Shown here one piece after another: positions 16,987 through 24,127 of a stretch of DNA of 40,729 nt. Location of the stretch: contig CAZCIX010000014.1 of the NCBI GenBank assembly GCA_964498835.1, positions 1-40,729 on the forward strand, read 5' to 3'. Made by a program: the position numbers and the translations under genes. Position 1 is the first letter of the stretch; each line of letters opens with the position of its first letter. The stretch is from JAGKXB01 sp964498835. GTDB taxonomy: Bacteria > Pseudomonadota > Gammaproteobacteria > Burkholderiales > Burkholderiaceae_D. Under the pieces are notes generated by a model, which saw only the letters and a list, made by a program, of their open reading frames with translations, was not told the origin of the DNA and searched no databases.

Positions 16987-18808
16987 AAAGTATAGTAAGA
17001 AGCACAGCAAATCCGGCCTGTTCAGTACATTTGGCCGGATTTTTTTATCGTTATTGTTGTGTTCTTTTATACATTTTGTGTATGCCATTAATCTTACAAA
17101 TCCCGCAGATCCGGCCAAAGTACTACGCACCGTCTTCCCTGCTGCGGAAACCGGTTTTGATCCCGCTGCCGTGTCGGATTTATATTCGGCCAGTGTGATT
17201 CAAGGGATTTTTGAGCCTTTATTTACCTACGATTATCTGGCGCGGCCAGCCAAGCTTGCGCCCTTGACGGCGCAAGCCTTGCCTGAAGTTACCGATGGTG
17301 GCAAGACTTATACGATACGTTTAAAAAAGGGTATTGTTTTTGCACCCGATCCCGCTTTCAATAGCAAGCAGCGTGAGCTCACCATGGCGGATTATGTGTA
17401 TTCTTTTCAGCGTTTGATGGATCCAAAAATTGCTTCTCCCCACGTGTGGCTATTTGCTGGCAAGGTGCTGGGCTTGGATGAAATGGTGGCCAAAGCGAAG
17501 AAAACCGGCAAATTTAATCCCACTACACCTGTTGCGGGATTTGAGCTGTTGGATCGCTACACCTTGCGTGTGCATTTGACGCGTGCTGATTTAAATTTTG
17601 GTATGTCGTTGGCGCATTTCCCTGCCAGCGCTGTGGCACGTGAGGTGGTAGAAAAATACCAAAACCAGCAAGGCCACGTGATGGATCATCCAGTTGGTAC
17701 AGGAGCATATCGTTTGACGCAATGGGTGCGCAGTTCGCGCATGGTATTGGACGCTAATCCGAGTTATCGTGGTTTTGTCTGGGATTTTCAACCGGGTGCT
17801 GATCCCGACGATCAGCATATTGCCGCGCAAATGCAGGGTAAGCGCATGCCGCGGATTGGTCGAGTTGAAATCAACGTGATCGTCGAGGATCAATCGCGCT
17901 GGTTGTCGTTTCAAAAGGGGGAAATTGATTTATTCCAGTTAGAAGGTCCCTTGGCACCACAAGCGCTTAGTCATGGTCGTTTGAAACCAGAATTGGTGAA
18001 AAAAGGCGTGCAGCTATCGCGCATGATTGATCCTGAATTGACGATTTATTACTGGAATATGCAGGACCCGATCACGGGTGGTTTAGACAAGGAAAAAATC
18101 GCTCTGCGCCGCGCTTTTGCTATGGCACACAATGTGCAGGAAGAAGTGAATGTGGTGTGGCATGGTGAAGCGATTGCGCTGAAGTATCCGATTCCGCCAG
18201 GTATTGTTGGCTATGATCCCAAGTACGTCAGCCGCACGCAATATAACGTGGCGGGTGCGAATGCTTTGTTGGACAGGTTTGGTTATAAAAAAGGGCCGGA
18301 TGGGTGGCGTACCTTGCCGAATGGTCATCCCTTGGTGATTCGTTATTCTGTTCGGGCGGATTCCTTAGGCAAGCAGCAGTTGGAAGTGTGGAAAAAAACG
18401 TTTAACGCGATATCGGTGCAAATGGAGGGGGATATGCGGCCATTTCCTGATTTGTTGAAAGCCGAAGCGCAATGCAAACTGCAAATGCGCAGTGCAGCAT
18501 GGATTGCGGATTATCCAGATGGTGATAATTTTATGCAGCTGTTTTATGGGCCAAATATTCATCAAACCAATAAAGGGTGCTTTCAGCATCCTGATTACGA
18601 CCGATTATTTTTGCAATCACAGCAAATGCAACCCGGCCCAGAGCGCGATGCCTTGTATCGCAAGATGGCAAGATTGTTGGAGGTGTATGCGCCCAATCGT
18701 TTGGGTTATGCGCGGTATCGCAATATGTTGGCGCAGGCGAATGTGATTGGATATAAAAAGCATCCGATTCTTGTTTCTGAGTGGATTTATTTTGATCTGA
18801 AGAAATGA
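16973..18808 (+). CDS. Peptide-type ABC transporter substrate-binding protein (SBP family 5)
   Basis: Periplasmic binding protein of a dipeptide/oligopeptide-type importer whose permeases and ATPases follow. The 611-residue ORF has a plausible signal peptide (basic KK…KKHSK, then FGRIFLSLLLCSFIHFVYA, cleavage after about residue 38). The SBP_bac_5 fold follows: VLRTVFPAAETGFDPAAV, SVIQGIFEPLFTYD, GKTYTIRLKKGIVFAPDP, HPVGTGAYRL, and DYPDGDNFMQLFYGPN near the C-terminus. The substrate is unknown. The start is the weak point: GTG 16973 lies inside tssA with no visible ribosome site, yet any later start would destroy the signal peptide. A terminator-like hairpin sits in codons 13–24. Expression may therefore depend on coupling to tssA and on read-through. 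Confidence 0.87.
   Translation: MSNNKKYSKKHSKSGLFSTFGRIFLSLLLCSFIHFVYAINLTNPADPAKVLRTVFPAAETGFDPAAVSDLYSASVIQGIFEPLFTYDYLARPAKLAPLTAQALPEVTDGGKTYTIRLKKGIVFAPDPAFNSKQRELTMADYVYSFQRLMDPKIASPHVWLFAGKVLGLDEMVAKAKKTGKFNPTTPVAGFELLDRYTLRVHLTRADLNFGMSLAHFPASAVAREVVEKYQNQQGHVMDHPVGTGAYRLTQWVRSSRMVLDANPSYRGFVWDFQPGADPDDQHIAAQMQGKRMPRIGRVEINVIVEDQSRWLSFQKGEIDLFQLEGPLAPQALSHGRLKPELVKKGVQLSRMIDPELTIYYWNMQDPITGGLDKEKIALRRAFAMAHNVQEEVNVVWHGEAIALKYPIPPGIVGYDPKYVSRTQYNVAGANALLDRFGYKKGPDGWRTLPNGHPLVIRYSVRADSLGKQQLEVWKKTFNAISVQMEGDMRPFPDLLKAEAQCKLQMRSAAWIADYPDGDNFMQLFYGPNIHQTNKGCFQHPDYDRLFLQSQQMQPGPERDALYRKMARLLEVYAPNRLGYARYRNMLAQANVIGYKKHPILVSEWIYFDLKK
17009..17046 (+). terminator. Intrinsic-terminator-like hairpin after tssA
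   Basis: AAATCCGGCC (17009–17018) pairs perfectly with GGCCGGATTT (17033–17042), with a 14-base loop and a T-run to 17046. A GC-rich 10-bp stem followed by U's is the classic intrinsic terminator form and would end the T6SS operon 23 bases after tssA. It lies inside the 5' codons of the downstream substrate-binding ORF, so it may act as an attenuator rather than a full stop. Confidence 0.65.
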
Positions 18809-18835
18809 GCAGGAACACACTCAAACCACCACGCT

Positions 18836-19774
18836 ATGCTTAGCTATATTTTCAGACGCTTATGGCAAATGATCCCCACCATGTTGGGTCTCGTTTTTTT
18901 CATTTTTGTGTTGTTCCATTGGGTGGGTGGCGATCCGGCTTATATTTTGGTGGGCAAAATATCCAGCCCGGAGCAAATTGTGCATATCCGAGCGCAGTTG
19001 GGTATCGACCAACCGTATTACGTGCAGCTGTGGATTTTTATCAAGCAAATCGTCACGTTGGATTTTGGCAATAGCTGGAGTACCGGCGAACCCGTCGCCG
19101 ACATCATCCTCAGCCGACTTGGGCCGTCATTGACGGTCTTGTTGCCTTTGACCTTTTTGGAGACTTTTTGTGCGACTGTCTTGGCGTTGTTGATTGCCTA
19201 CGTGCGCGGATCGTTGACGGATAAGCTGGTGATGACGGCTTGTACCGTGGGTATGTCGATTAGTATTTTGGTGTACATCATTTTGTTTCAGTATTGGTTT
19301 GCCTATCAATGGGGCATGTTTCCAGTGCAGGGTTGGGGGGAGCATTTTCTTGGCAACCTTATGCATTACGCGATGTTGCCCATTTTGATTTTACTGGTGG
19401 TCAGCCTGGCGCCCAATGTGCGCTTATTTCGCAGTTTTATTTTGGATGAAATTCAGCAGGACTACGTACGCACTGCGCGTGCCAAGGGGTTGCATGAAAC
19501 CCGCATCATGCTGGTGCACGTATTGCGTAATGCGGCGATTCCTATCATTACCTATGTGATGTCGAATTTGCCGGGATTATTGATGGGCGCTTTTTTGGTC
19601 GAGCGTTTTTTTTCGATTCCAGGCATAGGCAGGGAAGTGATTCTGGCGGTTGAGCGTAGTGATTTTCCGGTGATCAAAGCGGTGACCGTTTATGTGGCTA
19701 TGGCAACGATGTTGTTTAATTTATTGGCGGATTTGTTGTATCGCGTGGTGGATCCACGGGTGCAGCTTCGTTAA
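18836..19774 (+). CDS. Peptide-type ABC transporter permease (DppB/OppB-like)
   Basis: First transmembrane subunit of the importer. The 312-residue product begins MLSYIFRRLWQMIPTMLGL, the standard start of DppB-like permeases, and has about six predicted membrane segments. The cytoplasmic EAA-type loop that contacts the ATPase is DYVRTARAKGLHETRIMLVHVLRNA (about residues 213–237), and the C-terminal LLADLLYRVVDPRVQL is typical. It begins 27 bases after the substrate-binding gene. ATG 18836 gives the normal family start. Next comes a repeat element, then the second permease. Confidence 0.9.
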   Translation: MLSYIFRRLWQMIPTMLGLVFFIFVLFHWVGGDPAYILVGKISSPEQIVHIRAQLGIDQPYYVQLWIFIKQIVTLDFGNSWSTGEPVADIILSRLGPSLTVLLPLTFLETFCATVLALLIAYVRGSLTDKLVMTACTVGMSISILVYIILFQYWFAYQWGMFPVQGWGEHFLGNLMHYAMLPILILLVVSLAPNVRLFRSFILDEIQQDYVRTARAKGLHETRIMLVHVLRNAAIPIITYVMSNLPGLLMGAFLVERFFSIPGIGREVILAVERSDFPVIKAVTVYVAMATMLFNLLADLLYRVVDPRVQLR

Positions 19775-19800
19775 ATGAAACTCTGATTGTCCATTAACCT

Positions 19801-19942
19801 CTGTCGTTCCTGCGGGTTTAGGCGGGAATTCAGCGTCTTTTGTTGTTCACTGCTAAAAGCCACTGGGTCCCCGACTAAAGCACTCGGGGACGACGGTTTT
19901 AAGTTTTTCCGCATTACCATCGTTTCCGCTGGAATGACGAGG
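19801..19942. repeat. Dispersed nested inverted-repeat element (full copy)
   Basis: A ~140-bp intergenic element with nested symmetry. Its ends form an inverted repeat (GTCGTTCCTGCGGG at 19803 on, against CCGCTGGAATGACG ending at 19940). Inner arms GGGAATTCAGCGTCTTTT (19824–19841) and AAAAGCCACTGGGTCCC match imperfectly as complements, and a central stem pairs TCCCCGA with TCGGGGA (19868–19890). The left ~40 bases recur at 31217–31257. The GTCATTCCCGC-style arms resemble small non-coding REP/dRS3-type repeats known in several proteobacteria. A 60-codon ORF across it is not a gene. Confidence 0.75.
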
Positions 19943-19987
19943 GCTAATGGATTATTTCAGTTAAATTAAATTCTCAGCGTGATTTTT

Positions 19988-21052
19988 ATGTCGAATTCTG
20001 ATTATTCTTCCCTACGCGTATCGCCAGGTTTGTGGACACTGGCCTGGATGCGTTTGCGTGCTGACAAAATGGCGATGACGTGTTTGGCCATTGTGGCACT
20101 ATTTTTCTTGATGGTGTTGCTGTCATCAATAGGGTGGTTGGCGGCAGATTGGGATCAAGAGGTCGCGGTGTATCACGCTCCGCCAAACTTTGTGGCAAAG
20201 GCAATGATGTCAGCGCCAGTACTTGCAGTGCAAACATCGGCATTGCCACCGCCTGCTGCTATAGACAAAGTAGGTAACGATGGGATTGTCGATCCCTTGC
20301 AAAAAGAGTGGGATGAAATTCGCCGAGAATTATCAACATCAAAGTCGCGCAGTGACAGTATCATCAAAAGGAAAGAAACCCTACCTTTCGGTGCCGATCA
20401 ATGGGGGCATGACATCATCAAAAAAACCATCAAAGGCGGACAGGTTTCCATCATCGTTGGCGTGACAGCGGCGTTGTTGGCGACCACGTTAGGGACGTTG
20501 TTCGGTGCGTTGTCGGGGTATTTTGGTAGTTGGGTGGATGATTTTTTTAACTGGTTTTACAGCATCTTTACTTCAGTGCCGTACTTATTACTGGTGTTGT
20601 CCGTGGCGGCGGTATTGCAAAAAAGAAGCTTGCTGACAATCGTTTTAATTTTAGGTTTAACTGGTTGGACTAGCGCGTACCGCTTGATTCGTGCCGAATA
20701 CATAAAGCACAAAGCACGCGAATATGTACTCGCCGCTGATGCGATTGGCGCGTCTCATTGGCGCAAAATGTTTGGCCATATTTTCCCCAATATCAGCCAC
20801 GTGGTGTGGGTGCAAATGTCCTTGCTAGTGGTGGGATTCATCAAGTCCGAAGTGATTCTTAGCTTCCTCGGTTTTGGCGTGCCTGTCGGTGTGGTGTCTT
20901 GGGGCAGCATGTTGAACGAAGCGCAAAATGAATTAATCCTCGGCAAATGGTGGCAACTGGCCGCCGCCAGCTTCGCCATGGCAACGTTGGTCACGGCATT
21001 TTCTTTATTGACCGATGCTTTGCGTGATGCGTTGGATCCGAAGTTGAAATAA
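19988..21052 (+). CDS. Peptide-type ABC transporter permease (DppC/OppC-like)
   Basis: Second transmembrane subunit. The 354-residue product has the OppC-like N-terminal cytoplasmic segment (LWTLAWMRLRADKMAMTCL), a first membrane helix, then an unusually long polar loop of about 90 residues before GADQWGHDIIKKTIKGGQVSI, where the transport core starts. The EAA loop EYIKHKAREYVLAADAIGASHWRKMFGHIFPN and the terminal FSLLTDALRDALDPKLK are standard. ATG 19988 is preferred to GTG 19979, though neither has a clear ribosome site. It is separated from the first permease by the dispersed repeat but clearly belongs to the same importer. Confidence 0.88.
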   Translation: MSNSDYSSLRVSPGLWTLAWMRLRADKMAMTCLAIVALFFLMVLLSSIGWLAADWDQEVAVYHAPPNFVAKAMMSAPVLAVQTSALPPPAAIDKVGNDGIVDPLQKEWDEIRRELSTSKSRSDSIIKRKETLPFGADQWGHDIIKKTIKGGQVSIIVGVTAALLATTLGTLFGALSGYFGSWVDDFFNWFYSIFTSVPYLLLVLSVAAVLQKRSLLTIVLILGLTGWTSAYRLIRAEYIKHKAREYVLAADAIGASHWRKMFGHIFPNISHVVWVQMSLLVVGFIKSEVILSFLGFGVPVGVVSWGSMLNEAQNELILGKWWQLAAASFAMATLVTAFSLLTDALRDALDPKLK

Positions 21053-21064
21053 AAAGATAAACGC

Positions 21065-22765
21065 ATGCATCAACATACTGTGACAAATAACCTACTCCAA
21101 GTACGTGACTTATCCGTGCAATTTCGCATTGATAAGACAAATACACACACCGTTCTGCATGGGATTTCATTCGACGTGCCGCGCAATACTACGGTTGCTT
21201 TAGTCGGCGAATCTGGCAGTGGTAAATCTGTCAGTGCGTTGGCGGTGATGGGGTTGTTGCCGCGCAATAACGCGATGATTCATCCTGCCAGTAACATTAT
21301 TTTTAATGGGCAATCTTTGCTTCCTATGACTCGGGCACAACATCGTCAGTTATGCGGCAAGGAATTGGCGATGATTTTTCAGGAGCCGATGTCTTCTTTG
21401 AACCCCGTTTTGACGGTAGGTTTTCAAATCGCCGAAGTATTGTGCCAACACATGGGGATGACCGCCAAGCAAGCGCGTAGTCGTGTGATTGATTTGCTGG
21501 ATGAAGTGGGGATTCCTGATCCAGCCATCAAAATTGATGCTTATCCCAACCAATTATCGGGTGGCCAACAGCAGCGCGTCATGATTGCTATGGCGATTGC
21601 GTGCGAACCCAAGTTGTTGATTGCGGACGAACCTACCACTGCGTTGGATGTCACGGTGCAAAGGCAAATCATGGAATTAATCATTGCTTTGCAGAAGAAG
21701 CACCAGATGTCGGTATTGCTGATTACCCATGATCTTGCACTGGTGAGAGAAATCGCCGATCAGGTGCTGGTGATGCGTAATGGTGAGATTCGTGAGCGGG
21801 GAGAAGTGCGGCAAATTTTTGATCATCCGGTCGATAGCTATACTAAAGCCTTGCTACATTGCCGTCCATCGCTAGCATCGCGCTCCCAGCGTCTGCCGGT
21901 GATGCAGGATGTGATCGAGGGAAAAGTTGATTTACTCCCCATCCGGCAAGCGCAGCAGGTAGCGCGTACGTCAGAAAATATATTGGTGGTCAACAATCTC
22001 AACAAACGGTTTGTGACGCGTACTGGTTGGTTGCAGCGTCAAGAATTTTGTGCCGTGCAAGATGCATCGTTTGCGCTGGCACGCGGCAAGACGCTAGGGA
22101 TTGTGGGTGAATCTGGTTCAGGTAAGACAACATTGGGTTTAACGTTGCTACGTTTGCACCAAGCTAGTTCTGGAGAGGTTTTATTTTACGGCCAAGATTT
22201 ATTGGCCATGTCGCCACAACAATATCATGCGTACAAACGACGGATACAAATCGTTTTCCAGAATCCTTACGCCTCGTTAAACCCCCGTTTCACGATAGAA
22301 CAAATCCTGCTAGAACCCATGCGCATCCACCAAATTGGTGCCAACGACCAAGAACGCGTCGTCTTAGCGATGCAGTGGCTACAAAAAGTGGGTTTGCCTA
22401 GCAGCGCATTGCACCGTTACCCACACGAATTCTCTGGTGGTCAGCGCCAACGCATTGCCATCGCCCGTTGCTTGACCATGCAACCTGAAATATTGGTGTG
22501 TGACGAATCGGTATCCGCGCTGGATGTGTCTGTGCAAGCGCAGGTCTTAAATCTGCTGCGCGATTTGCAAGATGAGTTTGGTATCAGCTATATCTTTATT
22601 TCCCATGATTTATCGGTGGTGAAATACATGGCTGATGATGTGATGGTGATGTACCAAGGCAAGGTGGTGGAATATGCCGATGCCGAAACTATTTACACAA
22701 ACCCACAGCATCCTTATGCAAGGATGCTGTTAGGTATTGCTGATTATATGGGGTGTGTCGACTGA
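21065..22765 (+). CDS. Double-domain ABC ATPase (fused DppD/DppF-like)
   Basis: ATPase of the importer, with both nucleotide-binding domains in one 566-residue chain (as in YejF-type proteins). NBD1 has Walker A GESGSGKS (48–55), signature LSGGQQQR (from 164) and Walker B LLIADEP (D188/E189). NBD2 has Walker A GESGSGKT (348–355), signature FSGGQRQR (from 456) and Walker B ILVCDES. Note that NBD2 has DES where most have DEP, a common variant. Each half ends with the peptide-transporter C-terminal extension (e.g. NPQHPYARMLLG). It starts 12 bases after the second permease, so it is cotranscribed. Confidence 0.93.
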   Translation: MHQHTVTNNLLQVRDLSVQFRIDKTNTHTVLHGISFDVPRNTTVALVGESGSGKSVSALAVMGLLPRNNAMIHPASNIIFNGQSLLPMTRAQHRQLCGKELAMIFQEPMSSLNPVLTVGFQIAEVLCQHMGMTAKQARSRVIDLLDEVGIPDPAIKIDAYPNQLSGGQQQRVMIAMAIACEPKLLIADEPTTALDVTVQRQIMELIIALQKKHQMSVLLITHDLALVREIADQVLVMRNGEIRERGEVRQIFDHPVDSYTKALLHCRPSLASRSQRLPVMQDVIEGKVDLLPIRQAQQVARTSENILVVNNLNKRFVTRTGWLQRQEFCAVQDASFALARGKTLGIVGESGSGKTTLGLTLLRLHQASSGEVLFYGQDLLAMSPQQYHAYKRRIQIVFQNPYASLNPRFTIEQILLEPMRIHQIGANDQERVVLAMQWLQKVGLPSSALHRYPHEFSGGQRQRIAIARCLTMQPEILVCDESVSALDVSVQAQVLNLLRDLQDEFGISYIFISHDLSVVKYMADDVMVMYQGKVVEYADAETIYTNPQHPYARMLLGIADYMGCVD

Positions 22766-22790
22766 CAAAGTGTTTCTTTGTTTAATTATT
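22765..22790 (+). terminator. Weak hairpin after the ABC operon
   Basis: ACAAAG (22765–22770) and CTTTGT (22776–22781) pair around a 5-base loop, followed by TTAATTATT. The stem is short and AT-rich, so this is only a possible terminator for the importer operon, which converges here with the minus-strand Cys-rich gene. Confidence 0.3.
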
Positions 22791-23070
22791 TACAAGGTTG
22801 AGAAGCGCGAGGGGAGCGAAGTACGCAGTACTGCGAGCATTTTAAAGGGGTATTTGTGCCTTGACACACAGTGTCTTTTTTATCTTGCGGTGTGTCGCAG
22901 CGTTGATCTGTAGGTGGTCCTACAACTATACAGCCGCAGATTTTGTTACATGCATCATAGGAAAAGGCAGGTAATGTGGTGGTGCCAAATATACACAAAG
23001 TGCCCCCTAGTAAAACATGCTTCAGTTTTATTGCCCATTTTGGTTTCTGTAGCAATGGCATCTTTTGCAT
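22786..23070 (-). CDS. Small secreted cysteine-rich protein, unknown function
   Basis: Not recognised as any named family. The 94-residue product has a clear Sec signal: basic KPKWAIKLKH, hydrophobic VLLGGTLCIFGTTTLPAFS, probable cleavage before YDAC. The mature part is about 57 residues with eight cysteines (DAC, KIC, GC, RC, VC, KC, YC, PC), an even number that suggests four disulfides. The start is supported by AAGGAG 6 bases upstream of the ATG and by a good promoter (separate entry), so it appears to be a real, independently expressed gene. The last ~12 residues (VLRSPRASQPCK) are encoded by a sequence with a 12-bp perfect palindrome (22824–22835), so the C-terminus may be a recent addition. 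It could be an exported toxin, inhibitor or envelope protein; nothing in the sequence decides. Confidence 0.65.
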   Translation of the reverse strand: MQKMPLLQKPKWAIKLKHVLLGGTLCIFGTTTLPAFSYDACNKICGCIVVGPPTDQRCDTPQDKKDTVCQGTNTPLKCSQYCVLRSPRASQPCK

Positions 23071-23134
23071 GATTTTCTCCTTTTTTGAATGATGAGATTG
23101 GCTGATAAGCTTCTCGCTCCACAGACCCAATCAA

Positions 23135-23163
23135 ATTGTAAGATGGTTAATGCGTTGAGGCAA
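23135..23163 (-). promoter_or_regulatory. Sigma-70-type promoter for the Cys-rich gene
   Basis: On the minus strand, TTGCCT (-35, plus 23158–23163) and TACAAT (-10, plus 23135–23140) are separated by exactly 17 bases. The -10 matches the consensus at five of six positions and the -35 at four. Transcription would start near 23128, giving a ~58-base leader before the ATG at 23070. Confidence 0.55.
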
Positions 23164-23197
23164 ATTCTTTAAGGTCATTTTTCAAGACGGCGGATTA

Positions 23198-23923
23198 TTA
23201 ATCCACATCCCAAATAGCATTCAAGGCAGAAACAGCCGCCATTCCAGCAGTTTCCGTGCGCAATATCCTGTCTCCCATCGAAAGCAACAACACACCTTGT
23301 TCGCTTGCTGTTTGTTCTTCTGCGGCGTTAAAACCACCTTCTGGGCCTATCATGATCGTCACTGGTTGCGCTGGTTGTTGGCGTGCCCAGCGAGCGAGCG
23401 ATAGTGTGGCACGTGGTGTGAGCAAAATGCGGGGCGAGGTATTTTTTTGTCTAATCCATTGCTGGAAATCGGCTAATTCTGCTAGCTGTGCCAAGCGATT
23501 GCGCCCGCTTTGCTCGGATGCCGCTACGATGATGCCCTGCCAATGCGCATGCTTCTTTTGCGCCCGCTCACCAGACAGTCGCGTCACGCAGCGTTGTGCG
23601 GATAAGGGTTGAATATTGGCGACGCCCAGTTCGACCGCCTTTTCGATAATGCCATCCATTTTGGAGGATTCCGGCAGCGCTTGTGCCAATGTGATGGCGT
23701 AAGGCAATTCCGCTTCTTTGGGGGAAAAAGCCTGAATTTCGGCATGAACACGTTTCTTTTCGATTAAACACAGACTAGCACTGTATTCACCGCCTTCACC
23801 GTTAAATAATGTGACCGAATCACCAATGTGTAAACGCAAAACTTGAACATGATGGGTGACAGCGTCGGGTAAAGTAATGAGTGCACCGACTTCGATGGGT
23901 TGGGGGTAGAAGAATCGTGGCAT
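23198..23923 (-). CDS. rsmE: 16S rRNA m3U1498 methyltransferase
   Basis: SPOUT-class methyltransferase that methylates N3 of U1498 in 16S rRNA using S-adenosylmethionine. The 241-residue product begins MPRFFYPQPI, as usual for RsmE. An N-terminal PUA-like domain with HHVQVLRLHIGDSVTLFNGEGGEY is followed by the knot domain: QALPESSKMDGIIEKAVELGV, then IGPEGGFNAAEE, and the C-terminal MGDRILRTETAGMAAVSAL, which forms the cofactor-binding knot. ATG 23923 is preferred over an upstream in-frame start at 23965 because it gives the family's normal N-terminus. It is divergent from tkt. Confidence 0.93.
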   Translation of the reverse strand: MPRFFYPQPIEVGALITLPDAVTHHVQVLRLHIGDSVTLFNGEGGEYSASLCLIEKKRVHAEIQAFSPKEAELPYAITLAQALPESSKMDGIIEKAVELGVANIQPLSAQRCVTRLSGERAQKKHAHWQGIIVAASEQSGRNRLAQLAELADFQQWIRQKNTSPRILLTPRATLSLARWARQQPAQPVTIMIGPEGGFNAAEEQTASEQGVLLLSMGDRILRTETAGMAAVSALNAIWDVD

Positions 23924-24018
23924 AGCGGAAATATCGAAAGATCGTAAAAGAGCCGTACTGTACACAAAATCGGGGCGTGAGAATGGATTGCTATTCTGTT
24001 GTGCTGGGCGCAGTCTGG

Positions 24019-24024
24019 TAAAAT
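24019..24024 (+). promoter_or_regulatory. Possible -10 element upstream of tkt
   Basis: TAAAAT at 24019–24024 is a good -10 hexamer about 100 bases before the tkt start, but no well-spaced -35 is visible (TTCTGT at 19 bases or TTGTGC at 14 bases). It lies in the 204-base rsmE/tkt divergent gap, which holds no gene. Confidence 0.25.
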
Positions 24025-24127
24025 AGCCAGCTTTCTATGGCGATGAAGTTTGCGTGTGTGATGCAATATGTCGCATCATCGTCGGTCGTTTTCACCCTCA
24101 TTCTCATTTGTTTACTTACTCATCAAC

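Noticed and set aside
16516..17130. 204-codon minus-strand ORF across the tssA / binding-protein junction
   Set aside because: Opposes two real genes and is mostly polar low-complexity translation with no start signal.
19787..19969. 60-codon + strand ORF between the two permeases
   Set aside because: It lies wholly across the palindromic repeat element, lacks a ribosome site and has no protein-like pattern.
23256..23612. 118-codon + strand ORF inside rsmE, Cys-rich
   Set aside because: Antisense to the conserved rsmE frame; cysteines result from the complement of its codons.
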